The translations under genes and the position numbers were made by a program. Positions 47,393 to 56,299 of a stretch of 64,000 nt of DNA are shown piece after piece. How positions within the stretch are numbered: the stretch's first letter is position 1; each line of letters starts with the position of its first letter. Source of the DNA: JADJOY01 sp046331705 [NCBI: bacterium] (GTDB taxonomy: Bacteria; JADJOY01); assembly GCA_046331705.1 (NCBI GenBank), contig JAXLQJ010000008.1, positions 1-64,000 on the forward strand, written 5' to 3'. The notes beneath the pieces were generated by a model. The model did not search any database. It was not told where the DNA came from and worked only from the letters and a program-made list of their open reading frames with translations.

Positions 47393-48391
47393 ATGACGGG
47401 CGACTATCGAATCTTCGGCGGCGAGCTTTCGCCCTACTCGATCAAGGTGCGGGCGTACTTCCGGTACAAGCGCATCGCGCACCGCTGGATCGTGCGCAAC
47501 CTGGAGAACATGGAAGAGTACGAGCGCTACGCGAAGGTGCCGCTCATTCCGCTAGTCGTGACTCCCGACGACCGCGCGCTGCAGGACTCGACGCCCATCC
47601 TGGAAGCGCTGGAGCGCGAGTTTCCCGAGCCGGCGATCCAGCCACCCGACCCGACGCGCGCGTTTCTCTCGGCACTCATCGAGGAGTTCGGCGACGAGTG
47701 GGCCGTGAAGCCGATGTTCCACTACCGCTGGACCTACGAGGCGGACCAGGAGTCCGCCTCGCTGCGCATCGCCCGCGACATGGGACCGGGCTTCAGTGAC
47801 GCCGAGCTGGCGCCGTTCGCCGAGTCGGTGCGAACGCGCATGGTGAGCCGCCTGCCGGTCGTCGGCTCGTCGCCGGCCACGCGTCCGACGATCGAGGACG
47901 CATTCGTCGATCTCGCTGCGATCCTCGAACGGCACCTGCGTGACCGGCCCTATCTCTTCGGTGGGCGACCAGCGCTCGCGGATTTCGGGCTCGCGCCCGA
48001 GCTCTACCAATGCGCCAGCGATCCCACCGCCGGCGCGTTGCTGCGCGAGCGCGCGCCCGCCCTCGTCGCGTGGACCGAGCGCATGCTCGACCCGCACGAC
48101 GAGGGCCCGTTCGAGGAGTGGCCCGCGCTCGCACCCACGCTCGAGCCCTTACTCGCACGACAGGTCGCCCGCTACTTCCTGTCGTGGAGCGACGCCAACG
48201 CCGCTGCCGTCGTCGCGGGCGAGAAGAGCTTCACCCTCGAGCTCGCCGGCCGTGCCTGGACCGAGAGCGCCGCGAAGTACCCGGCGAAATCGCTGGCGGT
48301 GCTGCGGGCGCGTTACGCCGCCCAAACCGACCGTGCGAACCTCGACACGATCCTCGAACGCACCGGCTGCCTCGCGTGGTTGCTGTCGTGA
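47393..48391 (+). CDS. Glutathione S-transferase family protein
   Basis: A 332-residue protein. The thioredoxin-like N domain (residues 5-85) has IFGGELSPYSIKVRAYFRYK, IPLVVTPDDRALQDSTPILEALE, the GST glutathione-site blocks. Residues 90-230 are the helical C domain (PYLFGGRPALADFGLAPELYQ). An extra 90 residues follow (RQVARYFLSWSDANAAAVVAGEK), a form seen in large GSTs of unknown role. It shares a 4-base overlap (GTGA) with the downstream lipoprotein. Confidence 0.83.
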   Translation: MTGDYRIFGGELSPYSIKVRAYFRYKRIAHRWIVRNLENMEEYERYAKVPLIPLVVTPDDRALQDSTPILEALEREFPEPAIQPPDPTRAFLSALIEEFGDEWAVKPMFHYRWTYEADQESASLRIARDMGPGFSDAELAPFAESVRTRMVSRLPVVGSSPATRPTIEDAFVDLAAILERHLRDRPYLFGGRPALADFGLAPELYQCASDPTAGALLRERAPALVAWTERMLDPHDEGPFEEWPALAPTLEPLLARQVARYFLSWSDANAAAVVAGEKSFTLELAGRAWTESAAKYPAKSLAVLRARYAAQTDRANLDTILERTGCLAWLLS

Positions 48392-49740
48392 GCGGCCCGC
48401 GCCGGGTCTCGATCGTGCTGCTGCTCGGCGTGATCGCGTGCGCCACGCGCTGCGCTGGCGACGACCGCGCGAGCGGTCCCGGCGTGCCGGCACCGTATTC
48501 GTCGAGCGGCTGGGGCACGATCCACGCCGACAACCGCAACTCCGATTCGCTGCCGTTCGACGGCCCGACCAACCTGCGAGCGGTCTTCCACGCCGTCTCG
48601 GGGCGGATCATCGCCGCCGCCGCGACCCTCGACGCCAACGACGACGTCTACGTCGGCGTCGGCCCCAAGCTCGGCGGTTCCACCGACGCCGGCTGCTATC
48701 TGTTCGCGATCGACGGCGCGACCGGCGAGCAACGCTGGTGCAGCGGCGAGGTGAACGGGCTCGCGGCGGCCTCGTCGCCCCTCATCGACTCCGACGGCAA
48801 CCTCTACCACGGCGACGATCGCGCCATGGTCAGCTTCCGCGCCGACGGCTCGGTACGCTGGAAGACCGCCATCGAAGGCTTCCCCATCAGCGCGCAGTTC
48901 ACGCCCGATGGCCGGCTGCTCTTCATGACCCAGATCGGCCGCGTCTACGTGTTGGAGCGCGCCAGCGGCGAGCTCGCGATGACGCCCTACGAAACGCTTC
49001 CAGGCGTCACCTACGATCCGACGACCTCGAGCCCGTACGCGTGCTTCACCGGATCCGCCGACGGCGGCTGTTACGCGGCCAACACGCCTTCGATCGACTT
49101 CCCGAGCGGGCACTTCTACTTCACGCTCACGGACCCCGCCGCGCCGCCCACCAAGCTGGTGGCGATGCGCTACGTGAGCGGTGCGGAGCCACGCGTCGAG
49201 CCGCTCTGGGAGAACGCCACCCTCGAAGGCGGCAGCGCTTCCAGCCCCGACATCTCCCCCGACGGCACGCGGCTCTACGTGAACGACGCCGCCGAGCACG
49301 TGCTGGCGCTCGACGCCGCGACCGGCCGCGAGATCTGGCGCTACGATCTGGGCTTCACCCCGCTCGGCAGCCTCTCCACCGCCACCGACGGCACGATCGT
49401 CCCCACCGGCAGCCTCACCGCGGCCGCGCTCGCGCTCAGCGATGCCGGCGATCACGCCGAGCTCGTCTGGACCAGCAGCGACTTCGGCTCGCGCTCGATC
49501 GCCGTCCAGACCGCGAACCGCCTCGCGTACCTGGTCGGAACGGCGAAAGGGGCGCTCGCCGGCCTGACGCTCTTCGTCGTCGACGCGCGAAGCGGCGCGG
49601 TGCTCGATCGAGAGCCGGTTTCCGCGAACGGTATCGCCACCGTGGGCAGCTCGATGTCGCGGAGCGGGCTCTTGGTCGTGCCAACGCTCCTCGACGGCCT
49701 CTACGGCTTCGCGCCCGACGTTCCCAGCGGTCGCGGCTGA
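48388..49740 (+). CDS. PQQ-type beta-propeller lipoprotein
   Basis: A 450-residue exported protein. The signal VSIVLLLGVIAC ends in a lipobox-like V-I-A-C, so a lipid anchor is likely. The body is repeated beta-propeller blades: YLFAIDGATGEQRWCSG, AMVSFRADGSVRWKTA, VYVLERASGELAMT, VLALDAATGREIWRYD and LFVVDARSGAVLDREP, each ending in the Trp/Gly motifs of PQQ-like repeats. These folds often assemble outer-membrane machinery (BamB) or bind glycans; no quinone ligand residues are clear. The GTG overlaps the GST stop by 4 bases. Confidence 0.8.
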   Translation: MSGPRRVSIVLLLGVIACATRCAGDDRASGPGVPAPYSSSGWGTIHADNRNSDSLPFDGPTNLRAVFHAVSGRIIAAAATLDANDDVYVGVGPKLGGSTDAGCYLFAIDGATGEQRWCSGEVNGLAAASSPLIDSDGNLYHGDDRAMVSFRADGSVRWKTAIEGFPISAQFTPDGRLLFMTQIGRVYVLERASGELAMTPYETLPGVTYDPTTSSPYACFTGSADGGCYAANTPSIDFPSGHFYFTLTDPAAPPTKLVAMRYVSGAEPRVEPLWENATLEGGSASSPDISPDGTRLYVNDAAEHVLALDAATGREIWRYDLGFTPLGSLSTATDGTIVPTGSLTAAALALSDAGDHAELVWTSSDFGSRSIAVQTANRLAYLVGTAKGALAGLTLFVVDARSGAVLDREPVSANGIATVGSSMSRSGLLVVPTLLDGLYGFAPDVPSGRG

Positions 49741-49791
49741 AGCCCGCGCTCACGGCGCAGCGGTTTCGGCGCGGCGGTTTCCGGCGGTTTC

Positions 49792-49820
49792 TTGTGCCCT
49801 CGGGGACCGAGTGGTACGGT
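49792..49820 (+). promoter_or_regulatory. Candidate sigma70 promoter for rimO
   Basis: TTGTGC and TACGGT are 17 bases apart, 42-70 bases before the ATG at 49862. A short inverted repeat CTCGG/CCGAG lies within the spacer. Its presence supports starting rimO at 49862, as the in-frame start at 49811 would sit inside the promoter. Confidence 0.35.
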
Positions 49821-49861
49821 TCGCCTCACCGCGCCGCCCTCGCCGTTTTCCCCGCTCCCGC

Positions 49862-51373
49862 ATGCCGAAACCTCGATCCAACACCCGCACGTCGCGCTCG
49901 CAGCGAACGTGCGCGGAACCGCCAGTGGGCAAGCGCGTCCGGCTGATCCAGCTCGGGTGCGCCAAGAACCGCGTCGATGGCGAGTGGATGCTCGGGACGC
50001 TCGCCGGCAAGGGCTACGAGGTGGTCGCCGACGATGGTGACGCGGACACGATCATCGTCAACACCTGCTCGTTCCTGGAGGCCTCGGTCACGGAGTCGAT
50101 CGACACGATCCTGGAAGCGGCGCGGCTCAAGGAACAAGGCAAGATCCAGCGCCTGGTCGTGGCGGGTTGCCTGACCCAGCGCTACGGCAAGGACCTGGTG
50201 GACGAGATGCCCGAGGTCGATCATTTCCTCGGCCCCGCGGGAATCGACCAGATCGTCGAGCTCTTGACCCGCGAGGACGCGCCGCGAGCCCTCGCCACCA
50301 CGCCCGAGGCCTTCCACGCCAGCGCGGCCACGCCGCGCATTCGCACCACTCCCGTCCACACCGCGTATCTGAAGATCGCCGAGGGTTGCGGCCGAAGCTG
50401 TGCGTTCTGCACCATTCCTTCGATCCGCGGTCCGCAGGCGAGCCGCACCATCCCGGATCTGGTGGCCGAGGCGCGCGGGCTCGCGGCGAGCGGAGTCCGC
50501 GAGCTGGTGCTGGTCGCGCACGACCTCACCTCGTACGGGCGCGACCTGCGCGCCGACGGCGACGGCCCGGACCTGGGCAAGCTCCTCGAAGGGCTCGGCG
50601 GCGTGCCGGGGCTGCGCTGGATCCGGCTGCTCTACGCCTATCCCACGGCGGTCGGCGAGCACGTGATGGAGCTGCTCGACTCGGGCGCGCCGTTCGCGCG
50701 CTATCTCGACATCCCCATCCAGCACGCGAGCGACCGCATCCTGCGCTCGATGCGCCGCGCCTACGGCCGCAAGGGCCTGCTCGAGACGCTCGATCGGCTG
50801 CGCGAGCGCGTTCGCGACCTCACGCTGCGCACCACCGTGATCGTCGGCTACCCGGGCGAGACCCGGCGCGAGTTCGACGAGCTGCTGAATCTCCTCGATC
50901 GCTATCGATTCCGCTGGGTGGGCGCGTTCCAGTTTTCACCCGAGGACGGAACCCACGCGGCCACCCTGCCCGACCGCACCGACGAGCTGACGGCACGCTC
51001 GCGGCTCGACGAGCTCACGACGTGCCAGGCGGCGATCACCGAATCGATCCAGCGCGCCGAGATCGGCACCGAGCAATGGGTGCTGGTGGAAGGCGAGCAT
51101 CCCGAGAGCGAGCTGCTGGGGCTCGGTCGAACCGAGGCGATGGCGCCCGAGGTCGACGGCGCCGTGATCCTCACCGACGGCCACGCCACCGCGGGCGAGC
51201 TCGTGAAGGTGCGCATCGAGGACGCCCAGGGCTGGGACCTGGTGGGTGCGATCGTCGACGATGCGGAGGAATCGCCCGAGCGAAGCGAGGACGACATCCC
51301 CACGGCGCGGCTCCCGCGCCGCCGCGCCAGCAACCGCGCGCGGTCCAAGACCGCCAAGAGCACGCGCCCATGA
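49862..51373 (+). CDS. rimO: Ribosomal protein S12 methylthiotransferase RimO
   Basis: A 503-residue radical SAM enzyme that methylthiolates Asp89 of ribosomal protein S12. The N-terminal auxiliary cluster cysteines are in LGCAKNRVDGE, NTCSFLE and AGCLTQRY; the radical SAM motif is EGCGRSCAFCTIP. Core marks SIRGPQASR and YPGETRREF follow, with a TRAM domain near the C-terminus. The ATG at 49862 is preferred to an in-frame start at 49811; a GTG at 49925 is also possible. The extra C-terminal 50 residues are charged and poorly conserved. The stop overlaps fabG by 4 bases. Confidence 0.92.
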   Translation: MPKPRSNTRTSRSQRTCAEPPVGKRVRLIQLGCAKNRVDGEWMLGTLAGKGYEVVADDGDADTIIVNTCSFLEASVTESIDTILEAARLKEQGKIQRLVVAGCLTQRYGKDLVDEMPEVDHFLGPAGIDQIVELLTREDAPRALATTPEAFHASAATPRIRTTPVHTAYLKIAEGCGRSCAFCTIPSIRGPQASRTIPDLVAEARGLAASGVRELVLVAHDLTSYGRDLRADGDGPDLGKLLEGLGGVPGLRWIRLLYAYPTAVGEHVMELLDSGAPFARYLDIPIQHASDRILRSMRRAYGRKGLLETLDRLRERVRDLTLRTTVIVGYPGETRREFDELLNLLDRYRFRWVGAFQFSPEDGTHAATLPDRTDELTARSRLDELTTCQAAITESIQRAEIGTEQWVLVEGEHPESELLGLGRTEAMAPEVDGAVILTDGHATAGELVKVRIEDAQGWDLVGAIVDDAEESPERSEDDIPTARLPRRRASNRARSKTAKSTRP

Positions 51374-52116
51374 ACGATTTCGCTGGCAAGGTCGCGATCG
51401 TCACCGGCGCCACGCGTGGCGTCGGGCGAGCGATCGCGCTCGCGCTGGGCGCGCGCGGCGCCACCGTCGCGTTCAACTACCTGAGCCGCGACGACCTCGC
51501 CAGCGCGCTCGTGAGCGAGATCGAGCGCGTCGGCGGCAAGGCGAAGTCGTATGCCGCGGACGTCGCCGACGCGAGCGCCGTCGAGGCCATGGTCGAGGAC
51601 GTGCGTACCACCTTCGGTGGCCTCGACATCCTGGTGAACAACGCCGGCATCACCCGCGACAAGCTGGTGCTGCGCATGGAAACCGAGGACTGGGGCCGTG
51701 TGATCGGCGTGAATCTCTCGGGTGCCTTCTACTTCGCGAAGGAAGCGGCGCCCATCATGGTGAAGGCGCGCCGCGGCGCGATCCTCAACATCACCAGCGT
51801 GAGCGGCCTCGCCGGGCTACCCGGCCAGGCGAACTACTCGGCCGCCAAGGCGGGTCTCGTCGGCCTCACCAAGTCGCTGGCCCGCGAGCTCGGCAAGCGC
51901 AACGTGCGGGTCAACGCGCTGGCGCTCGGCTACATCGAGACCGACATGACGCACGGTCTCGCCGACGAGTACAAGCAGCGCATCCTGGACACGATCGCGC
52001 TGGCGCGCTTCGGCAAGCCCGAGGACGTGGCCGACGTCGCGCTCTTCCTGCTCTCCGACGCCGCCCGCTACGTCACCGGCGAGGTCATCCGTGTCGACGG
52101 CGGGCTCGCGCTCTGA
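51370..52116 (+). CDS. fabG: 3-oxoacyl-ACP reductase FabG-like SDR
   Basis: A 248-residue short-chain dehydrogenase. It has the Rossmann motif TGATRGVG, NNAGITRD, catalytic Ser (NITSVSG) and Tyr/Lys (YSAAKAG), all in the spacing of FabG, which reduces 3-oxoacyl-ACP with NADPH in fatty acid synthesis. The end RYVTGEVIRVDGGLAL is typical. The ATG overlaps the rimO stop. It could serve acetoacetyl-CoA reduction instead; the two cannot be told apart from sequence. Confidence 0.85.
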   Translation: MNDFAGKVAIVTGATRGVGRAIALALGARGATVAFNYLSRDDLASALVSEIERVGGKAKSYAADVADASAVEAMVEDVRTTFGGLDILVNNAGITRDKLVLRMETEDWGRVIGVNLSGAFYFAKEAAPIMVKARRGAILNITSVSGLAGLPGQANYSAAKAGLVGLTKSLARELGKRNVRVNALALGYIETDMTHGLADEYKQRILDTIALARFGKPEDVADVALFLLSDAARYVTGEVIRVDGGLAL

Positions 52117-52136
52117 GCGCGCCGCGGCGCTCTCGC

Positions 52137-52943
52137 TCAGCGCGGAAAGCTCGCGCGGCGCTTCTCGACGAAGGCGGTGACGCCCTCGGCGAACTCGGGG
52201 CCGGCGGCGCACTCGGCGATCGACACGGCCTCGCGCGCGAGCTGATCGGCGAGCGGCCGGTCGAGCGATTCGTTCAAGAGCTGCTTGGTGCGGCCGTAAG
52301 CGGCGGTGGCGCCGCGCGCCAGCCTCCGCGCCAGCTTGGCGGTGGCCTCGTCGAGCTCCGCGTCGGGCACCACGCGATTGACGAGACCGAGCCTGAGCGC
52401 CTCGGCGGGCTCGATGCGGTCACCGAGGAGCGCGATCTCCATCGCCTTGCGCACGCCGACGATGCGCGGCAACGCGTAGGTGCCGCCGCCGTCGGGTGAA
52501 GCACCGATGTTGCCGTAGCCCATCATGAAGAAGGCGCCCTCGGCGGCGATCGCCAGGTCGCACGCCATCATCAACGACATCCCGAAGCCGACACAGGCGC
52601 CGCGCACGCTCGCCACCACGGGCTTGGGCATGCGGCGCAGCGAGATCACCGCCGGATGGAGCCGGTGCACGATCGACTCGAAGAGCACGCGGCGCTCGGC
52701 GGGGGTGAGCGCGAGCCGCTCGTGGAAGCCCTTCACGTCGCCGCCGGCGAGGAAGTGATCACCCGCGCCCTGGATCACCACCACCCGCACCGCGGGATCC
52801 TGCTCGAGGCGCGGGAAGATCTCGTTCATGCCCTCGACCATGTCGGGCGAGAGCGCGTTGAGCCGCTCCGGGCGATTGGGTGTGACGCGCGCGATCCCGT
52901 CCTCGATCGCGCACAAGAGATCCTGGTTGGCGGCGCTGGCCAT
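52137..52943 (-). CDS. Enoyl-CoA hydratase/isomerase family protein
   Basis: A 268-residue crotonase-fold protein acting on acyl-CoA in beta-oxidation or related paths. The oxyanion-hole segments are FLAGGDVKGF and GACVGFGMSLMMA. The second catalytic position is Asp (GASPDGGGT) rather than the Glu of classic hydratase, more like isomerase or some other crotonase members. GGAGG lies upstream of the chosen ATG. It is convergent with fabG. Confidence 0.85.
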   Translation of the reverse strand: MASAANQDLLCAIEDGIARVTPNRPERLNALSPDMVEGMNEIFPRLEQDPAVRVVVIQGAGDHFLAGGDVKGFHERLALTPAERRVLFESIVHRLHPAVISLRRMPKPVVASVRGACVGFGMSLMMACDLAIAAEGAFFMMGYGNIGASPDGGGTYALPRIVGVRKAMEIALLGDRIEPAEALRLGLVNRVVPDAELDEATAKLARRLARGATAAYGRTKQLLNESLDRPLADQLAREAVSIAECAAGPEFAEGVTAFVEKRRASFPR

Positions 52944-53012
52944 CGATGAGCCTCCCTCGGGGTGGCACACCATTGCGGCACACGCCGCCGCCGCCGACAA
53001 CCCCCGCGTCGC

Positions 53013-54374
53013 TCAGAACTCGACGGATCCGCCCGCCACGAGCCGATGGGCCGAGAGCGTGCTGGTGGCCTCCGTGCCCTCGAACGGGCCACCGGGGCCG
53101 ACCCATGGCCCGGTGATCGAATGCTCGAAGCCGTGCGAGTACGCGATCGACAGATCGAGGCCATCGAGCACGTGCAACGTGCCGCCCACGCTGAGGTGGT
53201 GCTGGATGATCGCCGGCGCCGCCACGTTGAAGAAGCTCAGTCGATCCTGCACCGGATGCTCGTTCCACGCGTAGCCGCAACGTAGCGCCATCCCCTCCAT
53301 CGGCTTCCACTCGATGCCGGCGTTCACGCCGAAGATGCTCGACCAGCCGAAGCCGCGCACGGCGCTCGTGGGATCGAAGCCCTCGTCGTCGAACCCGGCG
53401 GTGTTCGCGTAATCGACGTAGCGGCCGTCGAGCGCGATCAGCACGTTCTCGAGCGGCCGGTACGCGACGCCCACCGACAGGATCATCGGGAAGTCCATGT
53501 CGAACTCGATCTTCCGCGGCATGCCGGACTCGTCCGCGGAGTTGAAGCCGTATTCCTGGAACCATTGCGGACTCTTCACCGTCAGCCCGAACGCCCAGTC
53601 CTCCGTGGGCGTCAGGTAGGCACCCGCTTGCACGCCCACGCCCCACGCCGCGTCGCCGCGCGCCGCATCGGGATAGGTTCCGAGCGGACCGCCCTGTGCG
53701 TTGTCGGGCGGCGCGGCGGGAAACGGCGTCACGGCGAGCGTCGACCACGCCATCGTCGGCGCGATGCCGAGCGCCAGCCAGGGCGTCACCTGGTAGGCGA
53801 GCGTCGGCGAGAGCTGCAGCATCTGGAAGCTCGACGCGATGCCGCCGAAGCCCATGCCCTTCGGCGGCTGCGGCGTGGTGATCGGATTGGTGGGATCGTA
53901 CGGATAATCGACCCCGAAACCGCCGATGCCGATCGCGCCCACGCCGAACGCCCAATCCGATCCGGCGAGGTGGTGGACGGTGCCGAAGCTCGGAATCGGC
54001 AACAGGTCCGTGTCGCTCTTGGTGCGTCCCGACAGCGTCTGTGTCGGAAAGAGACCGAAGAAGGCGCCCTTCTCGAGGGTCGACTCGAGGTGAGTCGTGG
54101 GCGCGAACGCCTCGAACGAGGCGCTCACTCGCGAACGTGGAAACGCCACGATCGACGCCGGGTTCCATTGCAGGGCACCGATGGTGTCGAGCGGCGCGGC
54201 GGTACCGGCGCCGCCCATCGACACGTTCACCGGCCCGATCGCCTCCAGCACGTGGCCGATCTGGGCCGACGCGGGAACGGCGAGCGCCACCAGACCCAGG
54301 GCGAGCGCGATGACGAGCGTGGTCGCGCGGCGATCCACGACGTGCAGGAACCTCGTGTCACGTGTGTGAAGCAT
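53013..54374 (-). CDS. FadL/OmpP1-type outer-membrane protein
   Basis: A 453-residue barrel of the long-chain fatty acid transporter family. A signal peptide (TTLVIALALGLVALAVPASAQ) precedes the FadL-like start GPVNVSMGGAGTA and WNPAS. The C-terminus ends in Phe (VAGGSVEF), the outer-membrane assembly signal. It follows the rhodanese gene by 43 bases on the same strand and may belong to the sulfur-linked operon or have its own promoter. GGAGG precedes the ATG. It could import a hydrophobic substrate such as fatty acid or sulfur. Confidence 0.83.
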   Translation of the reverse strand: MLHTRDTRFLHVVDRRATTLVIALALGLVALAVPASAQIGHVLEAIGPVNVSMGGAGTAAPLDTIGALQWNPASIVAFPRSRVSASFEAFAPTTHLESTLEKGAFFGLFPTQTLSGRTKSDTDLLPIPSFGTVHHLAGSDWAFGVGAIGIGGFGVDYPYDPTNPITTPQPPKGMGFGGIASSFQMLQLSPTLAYQVTPWLALGIAPTMAWSTLAVTPFPAAPPDNAQGGPLGTYPDAARGDAAWGVGVQAGAYLTPTEDWAFGLTVKSPQWFQEYGFNSADESGMPRKIEFDMDFPMILSVGVAYRPLENVLIALDGRYVDYANTAGFDDEGFDPTSAVRGFGWSSIFGVNAGIEWKPMEGMALRCGYAWNEHPVQDRLSFFNVAAPAIIQHHLSVGGTLHVLDGLDLSIAYSHGFEHSITGPWVGPGGPFEGTEATSTLSAHRLVAGGSVEF

Positions 54375-54417
54375 GGGGAGACACCTCCCCGCTGCACGGC
54401 GAACCGTGGCGAGCGGA

Positions 54418-55104
54418 TCAGCAACCTTCCTTCTTCTTCTTGGGCGCAGCCGGTGCGGCCGACGATGGTGCGGAGGGCGGCGACGGGATTGGCGCGGCCT
54501 CGGCAAGCGACGCCGCCTCCTCCGCTGGTGCAGCGTCCGCGCCCGTGGGCGCCGTGGCAGCGGGCATCGCCCTCGGCGCGCCGCCGAAATGCCGGGCAAC
54601 GTTCACAGCGCGCTCGAAGAGCGCCCGCTCCTCGGCGGAATCGCCTGCCGGCGGGGTCGGATGGAGCACCTCGTTCTTCCAGGCGTCGATCCCGCCCGCG
54701 AGCGTGGCCACACCGTGGTAACCGTCCGCCACGAGCAGCATCCACGCTTGCGTTGCGTGCGCCTCTCCTTCGCCGTAGAGCAAGAGCTTCTCGTTTCGGG
54801 GCAGCGAGCCGGCGGCGACGTCGGCCAACGCCACGTTCTCCGCGCCGGGGATGTGGTTCGTGCCGAACGCCGCCGCATCGCGGAGGTCGACGAGCCGGTA
54901 ATCGCTTCGCCCCTCGATGATCCACGACGCGAGGGTCGTCGCCGTCACGTGGTCCTCGCCGCGCGCGACGATCCGCGCGAGCTGCGCCCGATGGATCACC
55001 ACCTTGGGGCCGCGCGCGGTGGTCGCGAAGAGCGCGCCTGCACCGAGCACCAGCGCCAGAGCCGCGAGCTTCTGATTGAGCGTCCACTCCTTCGGCGCCT
55101 TCAT
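54418..55104 (-). CDS. Membrane-anchored rhodanese-like protein lacking the active cysteine
   Basis: A 228-residue protein. One N-terminal helix (LAALALVLGAGALFA) anchors it, and a rhodanese domain follows (residues 60-155: RLVDLRDAAAFGTNHIPGAENV, GVATLAGGIDAWKNEV). Where rhodanese has the catalytic YCxxGxRS loop, this gene has LLLYGEGEAHATQAW, so the sulfur-carrying cysteine is absent. It may bind persulfide or sulfide as a regulator rather than transfer sulfur. The C-terminus is long, Ala/Pro-rich and ends KKKKEGC. Its start lies two bases after the YeeE stop. Confidence 0.8.
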   Translation of the reverse strand: MKAPKEWTLNQKLAALALVLGAGALFATTARGPKVVIHRAQLARIVARGEDHVTATTLASWIIEGRSDYRLVDLRDAAAFGTNHIPGAENVALADVAAGSLPRNEKLLLYGEGEAHATQAWMLLVADGYHGVATLAGGIDAWKNEVLHPTPPAGDSAEERALFERAVNVARHFGGAPRAMPAATAPTGADAAPAEEAASLAEAAPIPSPPSAPSSAAPAAPKKKKEGC

Positions 55105-55106
55105 GA

Positions 55107-55706
55107 TCAGCCTCGCGTCGCGCCGAAGCGCCGCTCCAGCGCCGCGGCGCCGACGAATCCACCAAGCGCCAGCAGCACCACCGCGAACACCACCAGGCCG
55201 TACGGCAGGCCGGTCGCCTGCGGGATGGTCACCGCGCCCATCGAGCCGGCGTTGAACAGGCCTTCGAGCCAGCGAAACGCCGCGGCGAAACCCACGGTCC
55301 CGGCGAAGACGCCGGCGACGAAGGCCATGCCGTCGACCCGTCCCGTCGCCGCCGAGACCACGGACGTGCCCGGGCAATAGCCGCCCACCACGAATCCGAC
55401 CCCCAGGATCAGCCCGCCGACCACCTGTGCGATCCAATACGTGGGCACCAGGTACACGAGCGAGAGATCGAGGAACCCGCTCCACGCCAGATACGTGACG
55501 CCGAGCATCGCCGTCACGATCGCGGTGAACATCACTTTGAAGACCGCCAGATCGTTCAAATAGAACTGCGACACGAGCTTCTTCGCGCTGCCGAACCCCG
55601 CGCGCTCCAGGAAGAAGCCGAAGCCGATGCCGATGGCGAGCGCCAGCACCAGGCTGGTCTGATCGCCGAAGAGCCCGTACTTGAGCAGCGGCGCGTTCAT
55701 CGCCAT
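55107..55706 (-). CDS. YeeE/YedE-family half transporter (C-terminal half)
   Basis: A 199-residue membrane protein with five hydrophobic helices and the family cysteine in GVGFVVGGYCPGTSVVS, a site proposed to relay thiosulfate. It pairs with the gene upstream, 10 bases of which it overlaps; in other bacteria both halves are one chain. Probable role is movement of a sulfur compound across the membrane. Confidence 0.87.
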   Translation of the reverse strand: MAMNAPLLKYGLFGDQTSLVLALAIGIGFGFFLERAGFGSAKKLVSQFYLNDLAVFKVMFTAIVTAMLGVTYLAWSGFLDLSLVYLVPTYWIAQVVGGLILGVGFVVGGYCPGTSVVSAATGRVDGMAFVAGVFAGTVGFAAAFRWLEGLFNAGSMGAVTIPQATGLPYGLVVFAVVLLALGGFVGAAALERRFGATRG

Positions 55707-56281
55707 TCCCTCCGCAGAAACCAGGCACCCGCGTAGGCGCCGGCGAACACACAGAGCATGAAGGCCCAGCTCCCCAGGTTGAGGAGCGAGCCACCGGTGA
55801 GCGCTTGACCGCTGGTGCAACCGCGCGCCAGGTGCGCGCCGATCGCCATGAGCGCGCCGCCCCCGAACGCGAGCGCCAGTCGGCCGCGCACCGAGATGCG
55901 CGGCCCCCGCTCGACGGTGACGAGCATGCGATGCGCCAAGAGCCCGGAGATCACGGCGCCCGTCGCCACTCCCAGCACCTCGAAGACCAGCCACGACTGA
56001 AGCGGGTGACCGTCGACCAGGTAGGGCCCGAGAAAGCCGTTCGCCGCCGCGGTCGATGGCGCCACCAGCGACGCCAGCCAGGCCACGGTCGCCGTCACCG
56101 CACCCGAAGCGCCCAACCCACGCCCCACCAGCACGAAGGCCGAGAGCAGCACCAGGCCGAGACCGATCCCGGCGAGATAGGGATTCATGTAGGGCCGAGC
56201 CACGGATGCGGCGTGCTCGGTCGTGGCAGCGGCGCTGCCGAGTCGCTCTCCCGTGGACGTTTGCGCGAGCGTCGCTTCCAT
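55697..56281 (-). CDS. YeeE/YedE-family half transporter (N-terminal half)
   Basis: A 194-residue membrane protein with five helices and the conserved cysteine block LARGCTSGQALTGG. With the following half it makes a complete sulfur-transport unit. The start ATG lies 18 bases after the NrfD stop. The split in two genes is known in the family. Confidence 0.87.
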   Translation of the reverse strand: MEATLAQTSTGERLGSAAATTEHAASVARPYMNPYLAGIGLGLVLLSAFVLVGRGLGASGAVTATVAWLASLVAPSTAAANGFLGPYLVDGHPLQSWLVFEVLGVATGAVISGLLAHRMLVTVERGPRISVRGRLALAFGGGALMAIGAHLARGCTSGQALTGGSLLNLGSWAFMLCVFAGAYAGAWFLRREWR

Positions 56282-56299
56282 GTGCCGTCCTCCTTGGGC

